The notes beneath the pieces were generated by a model, which was not told the origin of the DNA, searched no databases, and worked only from the letters and a program-made list of their open reading frames with translations. A stretch of DNA of 20,176 nucleotides. Origin: an uncultured Vogesella sp. (GTDB lineage Bacteria; Pseudomonadota; Gammaproteobacteria; Burkholderiales; Chromobacteriaceae). The DNA is taken from the NCBI GenBank assembly GCA_946479405.1, contig CAMLGD010000039.1, forward strand, positions 1 to 20,176, in the 5' to 3' direction. This document shows, piece after piece, positions 13,916 through 20,176 of this stretch (positions within the stretch are counted from its first letter, which is position 1; each line of letters starts with the position of its first letter). The translations under genes were made by a program, and so were the position numbers.

Positions 13916-15136
13916 TCAGTGCAGAAACGAGGTGCCGTAAGCCATCGCCGGCAACCCCAGCCAGCTGGCCACGCTCTGGCCGATATCGGCAAAGGTGGCA
14001 CGCTCACCCAGACTGCCCGCTGCCACCTGCTTGCCGTAGCACAGCACCGGGATATGTTCGCGGGTGTGATCCGAGCCGGGCCAGCCGGGATCGCAGCCGT
14101 GGTCGGCGGTGAGGATCACGATGTCGTCGTCGCGCAGCCGGCCCAACAGCTCCGGCAAGCGCGCGTCGAACGCCTCCAGCGCACGGGCATAACCGGGTAT
14201 ATCGCGGCGATGCCCATAGCTGGAATCGAAATCGACAAAGTTGGTAAAGATGATACTGTTGCCGGGCGTGGCATCCATGGCGGCCAACGTTTGCTGCCAC
14301 AGCTCGTCCAGCCCGGTGGCTTTCAATGCCTGGGTGATGCCGATATGGGCGTAGATGTCGGCGATCTTGCCGATGGACACCACCTCGCCGCCGGCCTCGG
14401 CCAGCTTCTGCAGCACGGTGGGCGCAGGCGGCGGCAGTGCCAGGTCCTTGCGGTTGCCGGTGCGCACGAAGTGGCCGGGCACATCACCAACAAACGGCCG
14501 CGCAATCACCCGGCCGATGTTGTATGGCGCCAGCAGGCGGCGCGTGATGTCGCACAGCGCATACAAGCGCTGCAGACCGAAAGTCTGCTCATGGCAAGCG
14601 ATCTGGAACACCGAATCAGCCGAGGTATAGAAGATCGGCTTGCCGCTGGCCATGTGCTCCGCCCCCAGCCGGTCGATGATCTCGGTGCCGCTGGCGTGGC
14701 AGTTGCCCAGCCAACCGGGTAAATCGGCCGCCCGCACGATGGCGGCCAACAGTTCCGGCGGAAAGCTGTTTTCCTTGGCGCTGAAGTACCCCCACTCGAA
14801 CAGCACCGGCACGCCGGCAATCTCCCAGTGCCCGGATGGCGTGTCCTTGCCGCTGGACAGCTCACGCGCATAGCCATAGGCGGCATGCGGTGCCGCACGC
14901 ACCATGCCCTCAGGGAAGTAGCCGGACGACAGCTCGCAAGCATGCGCCAGGCCCAGCGCCGACAGATTGGGCAGCTGCAGTGGCCCGTTGCGGCCAACGT
15001 TGGCCGCGCCACTGGCGGCGGCGCGGGCGATGCGGCCCAGCGTATTGCTGCCGACATCGCCGAATCTGGCGGCATCGGCACTGGCACCGATGCCTAGCGA
15101 ATCCAGCACCAGAATGATGACGCGTCGCGTGTGCAT
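13916..15136 (-). CDS. deoB: Phosphopentomutase
   Basis: The protein has 406 residues (E. coli 407). It is an alkaline-phosphatase-superfamily enzyme: the N-terminal [19 protein letters not shown] contains the first metal-binding Asp, and the C-terminal [25 protein letters not shown] carries the second metal cluster; [13 protein letters not shown] is the internal DeoB signature. It interconverts (deoxy)ribose-1-phosphate and -5-phosphate, linking DeoD to DeoC. ATG 15136 has GGGGAG 4-5 bases upstream. It lies between deoC and deoD, as part of a deoC-deoB-deoD set lacking deoA (thymidine phosphorylase). The coding sequence contains an 18-bp palindrome made of two copies of the dispersed 9-mer. 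Confidence 0.97.
   Translation of the reverse strand: MHTRRVIILVLDSLGIGASADAARFGDVGSNTLGRIARAAASGAANVGRNGPLQLPNLSALGLAHACELSSGYFPEGMVRAAPHAAYGYARELSSGKDTPSGHWEIAGVPVLFEWGYFSAKENSFPPELLAAIVRAADLPGWLGNCHASGTEIIDRLGAEHMASGKPIFYTSADSVFQIACHEQTFGLQRLYALCDITRRLLAPYNIGRVIARPFVGDVPGHFVRTGNRKDLALPPPAPTVLQKLAEAGGEVVSIGKIADIYAHIGITQALKATGLDELWQQTLAAMDATPGNSIIFTNFVDFDSSYGHRRDIPGYARALEAFDARLPELLGRLRDDDIVILTADHGCDPGWPGSDHTREHIPVLCYGKQVAAGSLGERATFADIGQSVASWLGLPAMAYGTSFLH
14990..15007. repeat. Inverted pair of GCGGCCAAC inside deoB
   Basis: GCGGCCAAC immediately followed by GTTGGCCGC makes a perfect 18-bp palindrome. In deoB it encodes Ala-Ala-Asn-Val-Gly-Arg. Confidence 0.95.
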
Positions 15137-15385
15137 GTGTCTCCCCTCGTCACCGCCGCGCTGGCGGCCATGCGCTGATGATGATGGCCCGGCCGCCACA
15201 CTTCAACCGGCACCACCGGCTGGCAGGCACGGCGCGTCGACAACCGTTGTACTTACGCCCGGAGCATGGCGCGCCGCCGTGGATTGCGCCGTCCGGATGG
15301 CAAGGCGGCATCGTCCACCGCAGCGCCATTGTCCGCCACGTAACAATGACCACACCGCGGGATGCGGCCAACGTATCGTAGCAGC
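15137..15385. other. Non-coding spacer between deoC and deoB
   Basis: No convincing ORF is seen in these 249 bases. One GCGGCCAAC copy lies at 15364-15372. An inverted repeat CATTGT-10-ACAATG (15327-15332 with 15343-15348) could be an operator for deoB; no clear promoter or terminator is visible, so whether deoB is cotranscribed with deoC is open. Confidence 0.5.
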
Positions 15386-16153
15386 TCAGTAGCCACGGCC
15401 AGGGGGTGCCGCCTGGCCAGCGATCACCGCCTGCAGATTGGCCAGCAGCCCGGAAGCGCCAAGACGGAAGTGCGTCGGCGTCAGCCATGCCTCACCCATC
15501 AGCTCTGCCGCCAATTGCAGATAGATGGCGGCATCCGCCAGCGTGCGCACACCGCCGGCAGCCTTGAAACCGGCGTCGCGACCGCTGTCGCGGATCGCCT
15601 GCAGCATGATGCGCGCCGCTGGCGGCGTGGCGTTCACCGCCACCTTGCCGGTGGAAGTCTTGAGAAAGTCGGCGCCGGCCGCCAGCGCAATGTCGCTGGC
15701 CTGGCGAATCAGCGCCGGTGCGGCCAACTCGCCGCTTTCGATGATCACCTTCAGGATTTTATCGCCACAGGCCGCTTTGCAGGCCGACACCAGCGCGGCG
15801 CCCACCCCTGCATCACCGGCCAGCAGCGCACGGTAAGGAAACACCACGTCCACCTCGTCGGCACCCGCGGCGATGGCGGCGCGGGTTTCTGCCTCCGCAC
15901 TGGCCACATCGGCGTTGCCATGCGGAAAGTTGGCCACCGTGGCCACCCGCACCTGCGGCGTACCGGCCTCAGCCAGCGCCTGCCGCGCAACGGCGACAAA
16001 ACGCGGATAGACGCACACCGCCGCCACCGTGCCGGCATCGCTGCCGGCCTGAGCACATAGCGCGCGCACCGCGTTATTACTGTCGCCGTCATTCAGACTG
16101 GTCAGGTCCATCAGCGACAGTGCCAGCCGCGCCGTATTAACCGCATCCTGCAT
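15386..16153 (-). CDS. deoC: Deoxyribose-phosphate aldolase
   Basis: The protein has 255 residues, of the E. coli-like DeoC class (259). The Schiff-base lysine is K165 in DFLKTSTGK, the second active-site lysine K197 in GFKAAGG, and the catalytic Asp D102 in EVDVVFPY. It cleaves 2-deoxyribose-5-phosphate to acetaldehyde and glyceraldehyde-3-phosphate, the last step of deoxynucleoside use. ATG 16153 has GGAGAG 6-7 bases upstream; earlier in-frame starts run into a structured spacer and are rejected. Its leader includes a perfect 20-bp palindrome of two 9-mer copies just upstream of the ribosome binding site. Confidence 0.96.
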   Translation of the reverse strand: MQDAVNTARLALSLMDLTSLNDGDSNNAVRALCAQAGSDAGTVAAVCVYPRFVAVARQALAEAGTPQVRVATVANFPHGNADVASAEAETRAAIAAGADEVDVVFPYRALLAGDAGVGAALVSACKAACGDKILKVIIESGELAAPALIRQASDIALAAGADFLKTSTGKVAVNATPPAARIMLQAIRDSGRDAGFKAAGGVRTLADAAIYLQLAAELMGEAWLTPTHFRLGASGLLANLQAVIAGQAAPPGRGY

Positions 16154-16171
16154 GTCGGCTCTCCAAGCAAG

Positions 16172-16191
16172 GTTGGCCGCATGCGGCCAAC
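16172..16191. repeat. Inverted pair of GCGGCCAAC in the deoC leader
   Basis: GTTGGCCGCATGCGGCCAAC is a perfect 20-bp palindrome: two copies of the dispersed 9-mer facing each other across AT. It ends 6 bases before the deoC GGAGAG and has no T-run, so it is not an obvious terminator for minus-strand transcripts. Confidence 0.95.
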
Positions 16192-16286
16192 GTTTCAGCC
16201 TGTTGCACAACTGCGTCGCCCCAGCCCGCCGCCCCCCCTTGGGGCGCGACAGGCAGACGCCGGACAGCCGCCTGGCTGTTGATGAA

Positions 16287-16319
16287 ACAAAGTCCTTTTG
16301 CATGGCAAAAGGACTTTGT
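16287..16319. repeat. Perfect 15-bp hairpin between relA and deoC
   Basis: ACAAAGTCCTTTTGC (16287-16301) and its exact complement (16305-16319) flank a 3-base ATG. On the minus strand only GTTT follows, so it is at best a weak relA terminator. A smaller stem ACAGCC/GGCTGT (16264-16279) and a GC-rich CGCCCC/GGGGCG element (about 16230-16250) lie beside it, so the whole 209-base spacer is highly structured. Confidence 0.75.
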
Positions 16320-16362
16320 CTACACACTCGAGGGTGGCCGCCTGCAACCAACCTTGCCGTAT

Positions 16363-18573
16363 TTATACCCGCCGCGCTTCCTGCACGCCGCGCACTTCCA
16401 TCACATGCGCCAGCACGCGGCTGATGTCGCGCACGTGGCGCACTTCCACCGTGAAGCGCAGCTTGGCCTTCTGGTTGCGCGACAGGGTGTTGACGCCGAT
16501 AACGTTGAGCTTCTCGCGCGAGAACACGTCGGAAATATCGCGCAACAGCCCCGGGCGATCGGCGGCGTGCACCTCCAGGTCGATCGGAAACACGCTGCTT
16601 TTCTGCTCGCCCCAGTCGGCGGCGATCAGCCGCTCCGGCGCATCGGCCGACAGCCGCTTGAGGGTGATGCAGTTATTGCGATGGATGGAGATGCCACGGC
16701 CGCGGGTGACGAAGCCCACCACGCCATCCGGCGGCGCCGGCTTGCAGCATTTGGCCAGGATGGTCATCAGATTGCCCACCCCCTCGATCAGCACGCCGCC
16801 GGCGTCGTGCCCACCCTTGCTGCGGCGGATCAGGTCTGCCGCAGTCAGTTCCACTACCGGCGGTGGGGCGAAACTCTCGATAGCGTTGGCTACCGCACGC
16901 AGCCCGACTTCGCCGTGGCCGATGGCGGCGTACAGTTCGTCCTGCCGGTCATAGCCCAGCTTTTCCGCCAGCACCGCCAAACTGGGCTGCACATGCGGAT
17001 GACGCGCCAGCTCGCGCTCGAAAATCTGCCGCCCGGTTTCACGCACCGCGTCGGCATTCTGCTGGCGGATGTACTGGCGGATCTTGGCGATGGCGCGCGG
17101 GCTTTTCACCCAGCCTTCGTGCAGCCAGTTCACCGATGGGCCGCCATCCTTGGCGGTCAGCACTTCCACCCGCTGGCCGTTCTGCAGCGGGGTGGACAGC
17201 GGCACGATGCTGCCCTCCACCTTGGCGCCGCGGCAGCGGTGGCCGACGTCGGTATGCAGCGCATAGGCAAAGTCGATCGGCGTGGCACCGTGCGGCAAGG
17301 CCAGCACCCGGCCCTGCGGCGTCAACACATAAATGGTGTCGGAGAACAGCTCGGTCTTGAAGGCGTCGGCCAGGTCTTCCTTTTCCGAGCCGGACATATC
17401 CTCGCGCCAGTCCAGCAGCTGGCGCAGCCAGGAGATTTTCTCCTCGTACTGCGCATCGCCCTGCCCGCCTTCCTTGTAGCGCCAGTGTGCGGCCACGCCG
17501 AACTCGGCGTGTTCGTGCATCTCGAAGGTGCGGATCTGCACCTCCACACCGCGATCTTCCGGTCCGATCACTGCGGTGTGCAGGCTGCGATAATCGTTGG
17601 CCTTAGGGTTGCTGATGTAGTCGTCGAATTCGCCCGGGATCGGCTGCCACATGCTGTGGATCAGCCCCAGCACGGTGTAGCAGTCCTGCAGCTTGTCCAC
17701 CAGGATGCGTACCGCGCGAATGTCGTACAGCTCGGAGAAATCGAGCTTTTTCTTCTTCATCTTCTTCCAGATGGAATAGATGTGCTTGGGGCGGCCGGCA
17801 ACATCACCGCGGATGCCGGCTTTTTTCAGCTCGCCACGCAGGATGTCCAGCACACGCTCGATGTAATCGATGCGCTCCAGCCGGCGCTCGTCCAGCAGCT
17901 TGGCAATCTTCTTGTAGTTTTCCGGCTCGGTGTGGCGAAAGCCCAGGTCTTCCAGCTCCCACTTGATCTGCCACACCCCCAGACGGTTGGCCAGCGGCGC
18001 AAACAGGTCAAGCGTTTCCTGCGCGATCTGCCGCCGCACGCGCTCGTCCGGCACATTGGTGAGGAAGTGCATGGTCTGGGTACGCCAGGCCAGCTCGATC
18101 AGTACCACGCGGATGTCGGCCACCATCGCCAGCAGCATCTTGCGCATGGTTTCCGCCTGCTTGGCGCGGTCTTCCGGCGTGGCCAGCTTGTCGATGCGCG
18201 CCAGTTCGGTCAGCCGCTGCACGCGGTTGCCGCCTTCCACCAGCGTCAGCACGGTGCGGTTGAACGCCTTGGGCAGCCACTCCTGCCAATCCTTGCGGAA
18301 TTCCGGCACGGCAAACAGCAAGGTGGCGGCGATGGCATCCGGCAGCAGGTTGAGATCGGCCACAATCGCCGCCGCCCCCACCGCGTGGCTGAAGATGTCT
18401 TCGCCGGTGTGCGGCAGGGTCTTGTCGCGGTACAGCTCACGCGCGGTATCGAAGGCGCGGGTGAGCAAGGCGCGCTCTTCGGTGCTGAGCGAGGCGCCCA
18501 GCTGCGCCAGCCAGTTGGCCGGATCAGCGGCATCGGCCAGGGTATCGGCCACGGAACGGACTACGGAAACCAT
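16363..18573 (-). CDS. relA: (p)ppGpp synthetase RelA (degenerate hydrolase domain)
   Basis: The protein has 736 residues with the long RSH layout. A pseudo-hydrolase domain (1-~200) has LLFAVPE at 85-91 where hydrolase-active SpoT/Rel has an HDxxED motif, so it should be synthesis-only. The synthetase domain (~240-365) carries [13 protein letters not shown] (260-272) and [13 protein letters not shown] domain (~408-470, [29 protein letters not shown]), a helical region, a Cys-containing zinc-finger-like segment ([30 protein letters not shown]) and a C-terminal ACT/RRM domain follow. RelA makes (p)ppGpp on stalled ribosomes with uncharged tRNA. ATG 18573 has GGAT 7 bases upstream. It starts 37 bases after mutY and is probably cotranscribed with it. 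SpoT is the alternative but is argued against by the missing HD motif. Confidence 0.94.
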   Translation of the reverse strand: MVSVVRSVADTLADAADPANWLAQLGASLSTEERALLTRAFDTARELYRDKTLPHTGEDIFSHAVGAAAIVADLNLLPDAIAATLLFAVPEFRKDWQEWLPKAFNRTVLTLVEGGNRVQRLTELARIDKLATPEDRAKQAETMRKMLLAMVADIRVVLIELAWRTQTMHFLTNVPDERVRRQIAQETLDLFAPLANRLGVWQIKWELEDLGFRHTEPENYKKIAKLLDERRLERIDYIERVLDILRGELKKAGIRGDVAGRPKHIYSIWKKMKKKKLDFSELYDIRAVRILVDKLQDCYTVLGLIHSMWQPIPGEFDDYISNPKANDYRSLHTAVIGPEDRGVEVQIRTFEMHEHAEFGVAAHWRYKEGGQGDAQYEEKISWLRQLLDWREDMSGSEKEDLADAFKTELFSDTIYVLTPQGRVLALPHGATPIDFAYALHTDVGHRCRGAKVEGSIVPLSTPLQNGQRVEVLTAKDGGPSVNWLHEGWVKSPRAIAKIRQYIRQQNADAVRETGRQIFERELARHPHVQPSLAVLAEKLGYDRQDELYAAIGHGEVGLRAVANAIESFAPPPVVELTAADLIRRSKGGHDAGGVLIEGVGNLMTILAKCCKPAPPDGVVGFVTRGRGISIHRNNCITLKRLSADAPERLIAADWGEQKSSVFPIDLEVHAADRPGLLRDISDVFSREKLNVIGVNTLSRNQKAKLRFTVEVRHVRDISRVLAHVMEVRGVQEARRV

Positions 18574-18610
18574 GTATCAATCCAACCTTGCGGCCAACGC
18601 CGCTGCTAAC

Positions 18611-19669
18611 TCATTCCGCCGGAACGGCACCATTCAGCGCCAGCTGTAGCAAGCGGCGCACCGGGGCCGGCACGCCGGCATCCAGCGCCGTGGTCAGCGG
18701 CAGCCACTGCCAGCCATTATCGGCGCAGACCTCACCCGCAAGCCGGGTTACGTCCACACATTGGGGTGTGATCGTCAATTTAAAATGGGTAAAAACATGT
18801 ATCAGCGGCGGCCATGCCGGCGGTAGATCGCCATCGCCGTTGGCCGCCAGCCAGTCAGCAATCGCCAGCGTGGAATCGAACTGTGGCAGCGACAGCAGCC
18901 CACCCCAGATACCGGTCGGCGGACGGCGCTCCAGCAGCACCTCGCCATTGCGCAGCGCCAGCAGCATTACCGTTTCGCGCTCCGGCACCGCTTTCTTCGG
19001 CTTTTTCACCGGCAGTTCGGCGGTGCGCCCTTCACGCGCGGCGATGCAGCCATCCACCAGCGGGCACACAGTACAGGCCGGCTTGCTGCGGGTGCAGACC
19101 GTGGCACCCAGATCCATCAGCCCCTGGGTATACGCCACCATGTCGGCGGTATCAGCCGGCAGCAGCCGCTCGGCCAGCTGCCACATCTGCGCCTCCACCT
19201 GCTTGTCACCGGGAAAGCCGTCCACGCCAAAGCAGCGCGCCAGCACGCGCTTGACGTTGCCATCGAGAATGGTTTCGCGCTGGCCAAAACAGAAGGCAGC
19301 AATCGCTGCGGCGGTGGAGCGGCCGATGCCCGGCAACGTTTCGATGGCATGACGTGCGGACGGAAACTCGCCACCGAAATCGCCCATCACCTGCTGTGCT
19401 GCCTTGTGCAGATTGCGGGCACGGCTGTAGTAGCCGAGGCCGCTCCAGTACGCCAGCACATCATCCGCCGGCGCTGCGGCCAACGTTGCCAGATCGGGAA
19501 AGCGCTCGAGAAAGCGTGGGTAGTACCCCAGCACGGTACTGACCTGGGTCTGCTGCAGCATGATCTCCGACAGCCACACCCGGTACGGGTCGCTCACCTG
19601 CCACGGCAGACCATGCCGCCCGTGCACTTTTTGCCAGGCTACCAGCCGGGGGGCAAATTGCTGTTCCAC
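18611..19669 (-). CDS. mutY: Adenine DNA glycosylase MutY
   Basis: The protein has 352 residues (E. coli 350). The catalytic Glu is E35 in SEIMLQQTQ, the helix-hairpin-helix is LPGIGRSTAAAIAAF, and the catalytic Asp is D136 in ILDGNVKRVLAR. The 4Fe-4S cysteines are at 192, 199, 202 and 208, the same positions as in E. coli. The C-terminal Nudix-like domain that recognises 8-oxoG holds LERRPPTGIWGGLLSLPQF. It removes adenine opposite 8-oxoguanine. The start is set at GTG 19669 because it gives family length and lies just after a candidate promoter; an ATG at 19777 would lie upstream of that promoter and add 36 unrelated residues. The ribosome binding site is weak, so start confidence is moderate. 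Confidence 0.93.
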   Translation of the reverse strand: MEQQFAPRLVAWQKVHGRHGLPWQVSDPYRVWLSEIMLQQTQVSTVLGYYPRFLERFPDLATLAAAPADDVLAYWSGLGYYSRARNLHKAAQQVMGDFGGEFPSARHAIETLPGIGRSTAAAIAAFCFGQRETILDGNVKRVLARCFGVDGFPGDKQVEAQMWQLAERLLPADTADMVAYTQGLMDLGATVCTRSKPACTVCPLVDGCIAAREGRTAELPVKKPKKAVPERETVMLLALRNGEVLLERRPPTGIWGGLLSLPQFDSTLAIADWLAANGDGDLPPAWPPLIHVFTHFKLTITPQCVDVTRLAGEVCADNGWQWLPLTTALDAGVPAPVRRLLQLALNGAVPAE

Positions 19670-19705
19670 TGCCAAGCACCACCGCCTGTTGAAATCGAAC
19701 CGAGC

Positions 19706-19734
19706 ATGGTAAACCAAAGGCCGGCAGCAACCAA
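19706..19734 (-). promoter_or_regulatory. Candidate mutY promoter
   Basis: TTGGTT (19734-19729) lies 17 bases from TACCAT (19711-19706), with a predicted start near 19699, 30 bases before the GTG. Each hexamer matches consensus at four positions. A plus-strand TAGAAT at 19756-19761 may belong to the divergent gene at 19792. Confidence 0.3.
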
Positions 19735-19791
19735 GCGGGGGACGGGCGAATAGGCTAGAATGATGGATTGTTTTCAAAGGATTACCGCTTT

Positions 19792-20176
19792 ATGTCCACC
19801 TTCCGTTCCCGCCAGCGCGCAGCAGTGCGCCGACAGCCCACCACGCCCACCGAGCGTAACGCGCCCCCCGCCGGGCACCAGACGCCTGCGGCAGGACAGG
19901 CTCCGGCCAAGCCGCGCTTCAGCGGCGAGCGTCGCGACGGCGGTGCCAAACGTGAAGGTGAACGCAACTTTGACAAGCCGCGCTTCGGTGGCGGCGAGCG
20001 TCGTGAAGGTGGTTTCAAGCGCGAAGGCGAACGCAACTTCGACAAGCCGCGTTTCGGCGGCGAAGACAAACCGCGCTTCGGTGGCGACGACAAACCGCGC
20101 TTCGGCGGCGGTGAGCGTCGTGAAGGCGGCTTCAAGCGCGAAGGCGAGTTCCAGCCGCGTGGCGAGCGCAACTTCG
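19792..20176 (+). CDS. Arg/Gly-rich N-terminus, probably RluB-type rRNA pseudouridine synthase (partial)
   Basis: This reading frame is open from ATG 19792 to the right edge (128 codons) with AAGGA 10-11 bases upstream. The visible part is low complexity, basic and Gly/Arg/Phe-rich. KPRF(G/S)G occurs at residues 40, 62, 85, 93 and 101, and GERREGGFKREGE at 68-80 and 107-119. No folded domain is yet reached. Such extensions typically precede the S4 and pseudouridine synthase domains of RluB in betaproteobacteria, which is my best guess; a DEAD-box helicase or other RNA-binding protein is possible. It is divergent from mutY. The extension likely binds RNA non-specifically. The codons GAA, GGC, CGT and CGC recur in the same phase, making the DNA itself repetitive. 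The gene symbol is withheld because the catalytic domain is outside the window. Confidence 0.75.
   Translation, partial: MSTFRSRQRAAVRRQPTTPTERNAPPAGHQTPAAGQAPAKPRFSGERRDGGAKREGERNFDKPRFGGGERREGGFKREGERNFDKPRFGGEDKPRFGGDDKPRFGGGERREGGFKREGEFQPRGERNF
19909..20166 (+). repeat. Tandem coding repeats (KPRFGG / GERREGGFKREGE)
   Basis: Five KPRF(G/S)G units and two copies of a 13-residue unit are encoded by nearly identical DNA. Repeats of 24 and ~117 bases allow in-frame gain or loss of units by slippage. Confidence 0.8.

Larger units (their letters stand above)
621..19484. repeat. Dispersed 9-mer GCGGCCAAC, 21 exact copies
   Basis: Plus-strand GCGGCCAAC starts at 621, 2662, 2848, 5595, 6438, 8670, 9690, 14280, 14742, 14990, 15364, 15720, 16183, 18590 and 19476. 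Its complement GTTGGCCGC starts at 914, 8924, 13002, 14999, 16172 and 18839. T precedes the motif in 13 of 21 copies, and T is the second base after it in 16 of 21, so the consensus extends to about TGCGGCCAACNT. Simple base-composition expectation is below one copy. Five copies are intergenic. Role unknown; DNA uptake sequence-like spacing. Confidence 0.9.

Noticed and set aside
13685..14722. 345-codon plus-strand open frame across deoD and deoB
   Set aside because: Antisense to two well-supported genes, with no recognisable motif and no ribosome binding site of note.
16363..18573. Annotation as bifunctional SpoT
   Set aside because: The hydrolase HDxxED motif is absent, and the synthetase and N-terminal sequences follow RelA.
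16279..18609. 776-codon open frame on the plus strand
   Set aside because: It lies fully antisense to relA, its composition is His/Gln-rich as expected from reversed GC-rich codons, and no domain is recognisable.
621..19484. The 9-mer as the standard Neisseria DNA uptake sequence
   Set aside because: The word shares no CTG core with known Neisseriaceae uptake sequences, and I saw no ATGCCGTCTGAA copies. Only the density and pairing are similar.
621..19484. The 9-mer as a by-product of a common Ala-rich peptide
   Set aside because: Copies fall in three reading frames encoding different residues, and five lie between genes.

Overview
The window reads as ordinary chromosomal core sequence from a GC-rich betaproteobacterium, most likely Neisseriales of the Chromobacteriaceae type (Chromobacterium/Vogesella/Aquitalea-like). 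This placement is inferred from protein character, the rplM-rpsI-argC-erpA order and a monofunctional RelA; it is not database-confirmed. No phage, IS element, CRISPR array, tRNA or rRNA was seen.

Layout: the 3' end of rpoS (+) ends at a strong terminator. It faces a three-gene overlapping operon on the minus strand (MoxR ATPase, DUF58 protein, TgpA-like transglutaminase). A histone-deacetylase-family gene (+) follows, then def and plsY (-), folB (+), a small exported unknown, a group II truncated haemoglobin, dadA, cheR, erpA, argC, rpsI and rplM (all -). Next come a 351-base non-coding interval, the nucleoside catabolism genes deoD, deoB and deoC (-), relA and mutY (-), and at the right edge the start of a gene with an Arg/Gly-rich repetitive N-terminus (+), probably an RluB-type pseudouridine synthase.

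Three results deserve most attention. (1) The 9-mer GCGGCCAAC occurs 21 times exactly (both strands), about once per kb. It falls in three different reading frames and between genes, and twice as perfect inverted pairs. Its density resembles DNA uptake sequences of naturally competent bacteria, but the word is not the Neisseria one. (2) The rplM-deoD interval contains a good sigma70 promoter, a ~105-nt non-coding stretch and an intrinsic terminator on the minus strand. The predicted RNA shows a 17-nt pyrimidine loop that mimics the 16S anti-Shine-Dalgarno, and it has a 9-nt perfect complement at the deoD ribosome binding site, so this is a candidate new sRNA. (3) Several minus-strand genes (cheR, dadA, possibly argC) have an intrinsic-terminator hairpin jammed against their ribosome binding site, downstream of a plausible promoter, suggesting attenuated leaders. 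An IscR-like operator overlaps a -10 box upstream of erpA, and a C12 tract lies inside an inverted repeat in the deoD leader.

Functionally the window mixes stress and global control (RpoS, RelA), translation (L13, S9, deformylase), membrane lipid synthesis (PlsY), folate (FolB), arginine synthesis (ArgC), Fe-S delivery (ErpA), DNA repair (MutY), and amino-acid and deoxynucleoside catabolism (DadA, DeoC/B/D).
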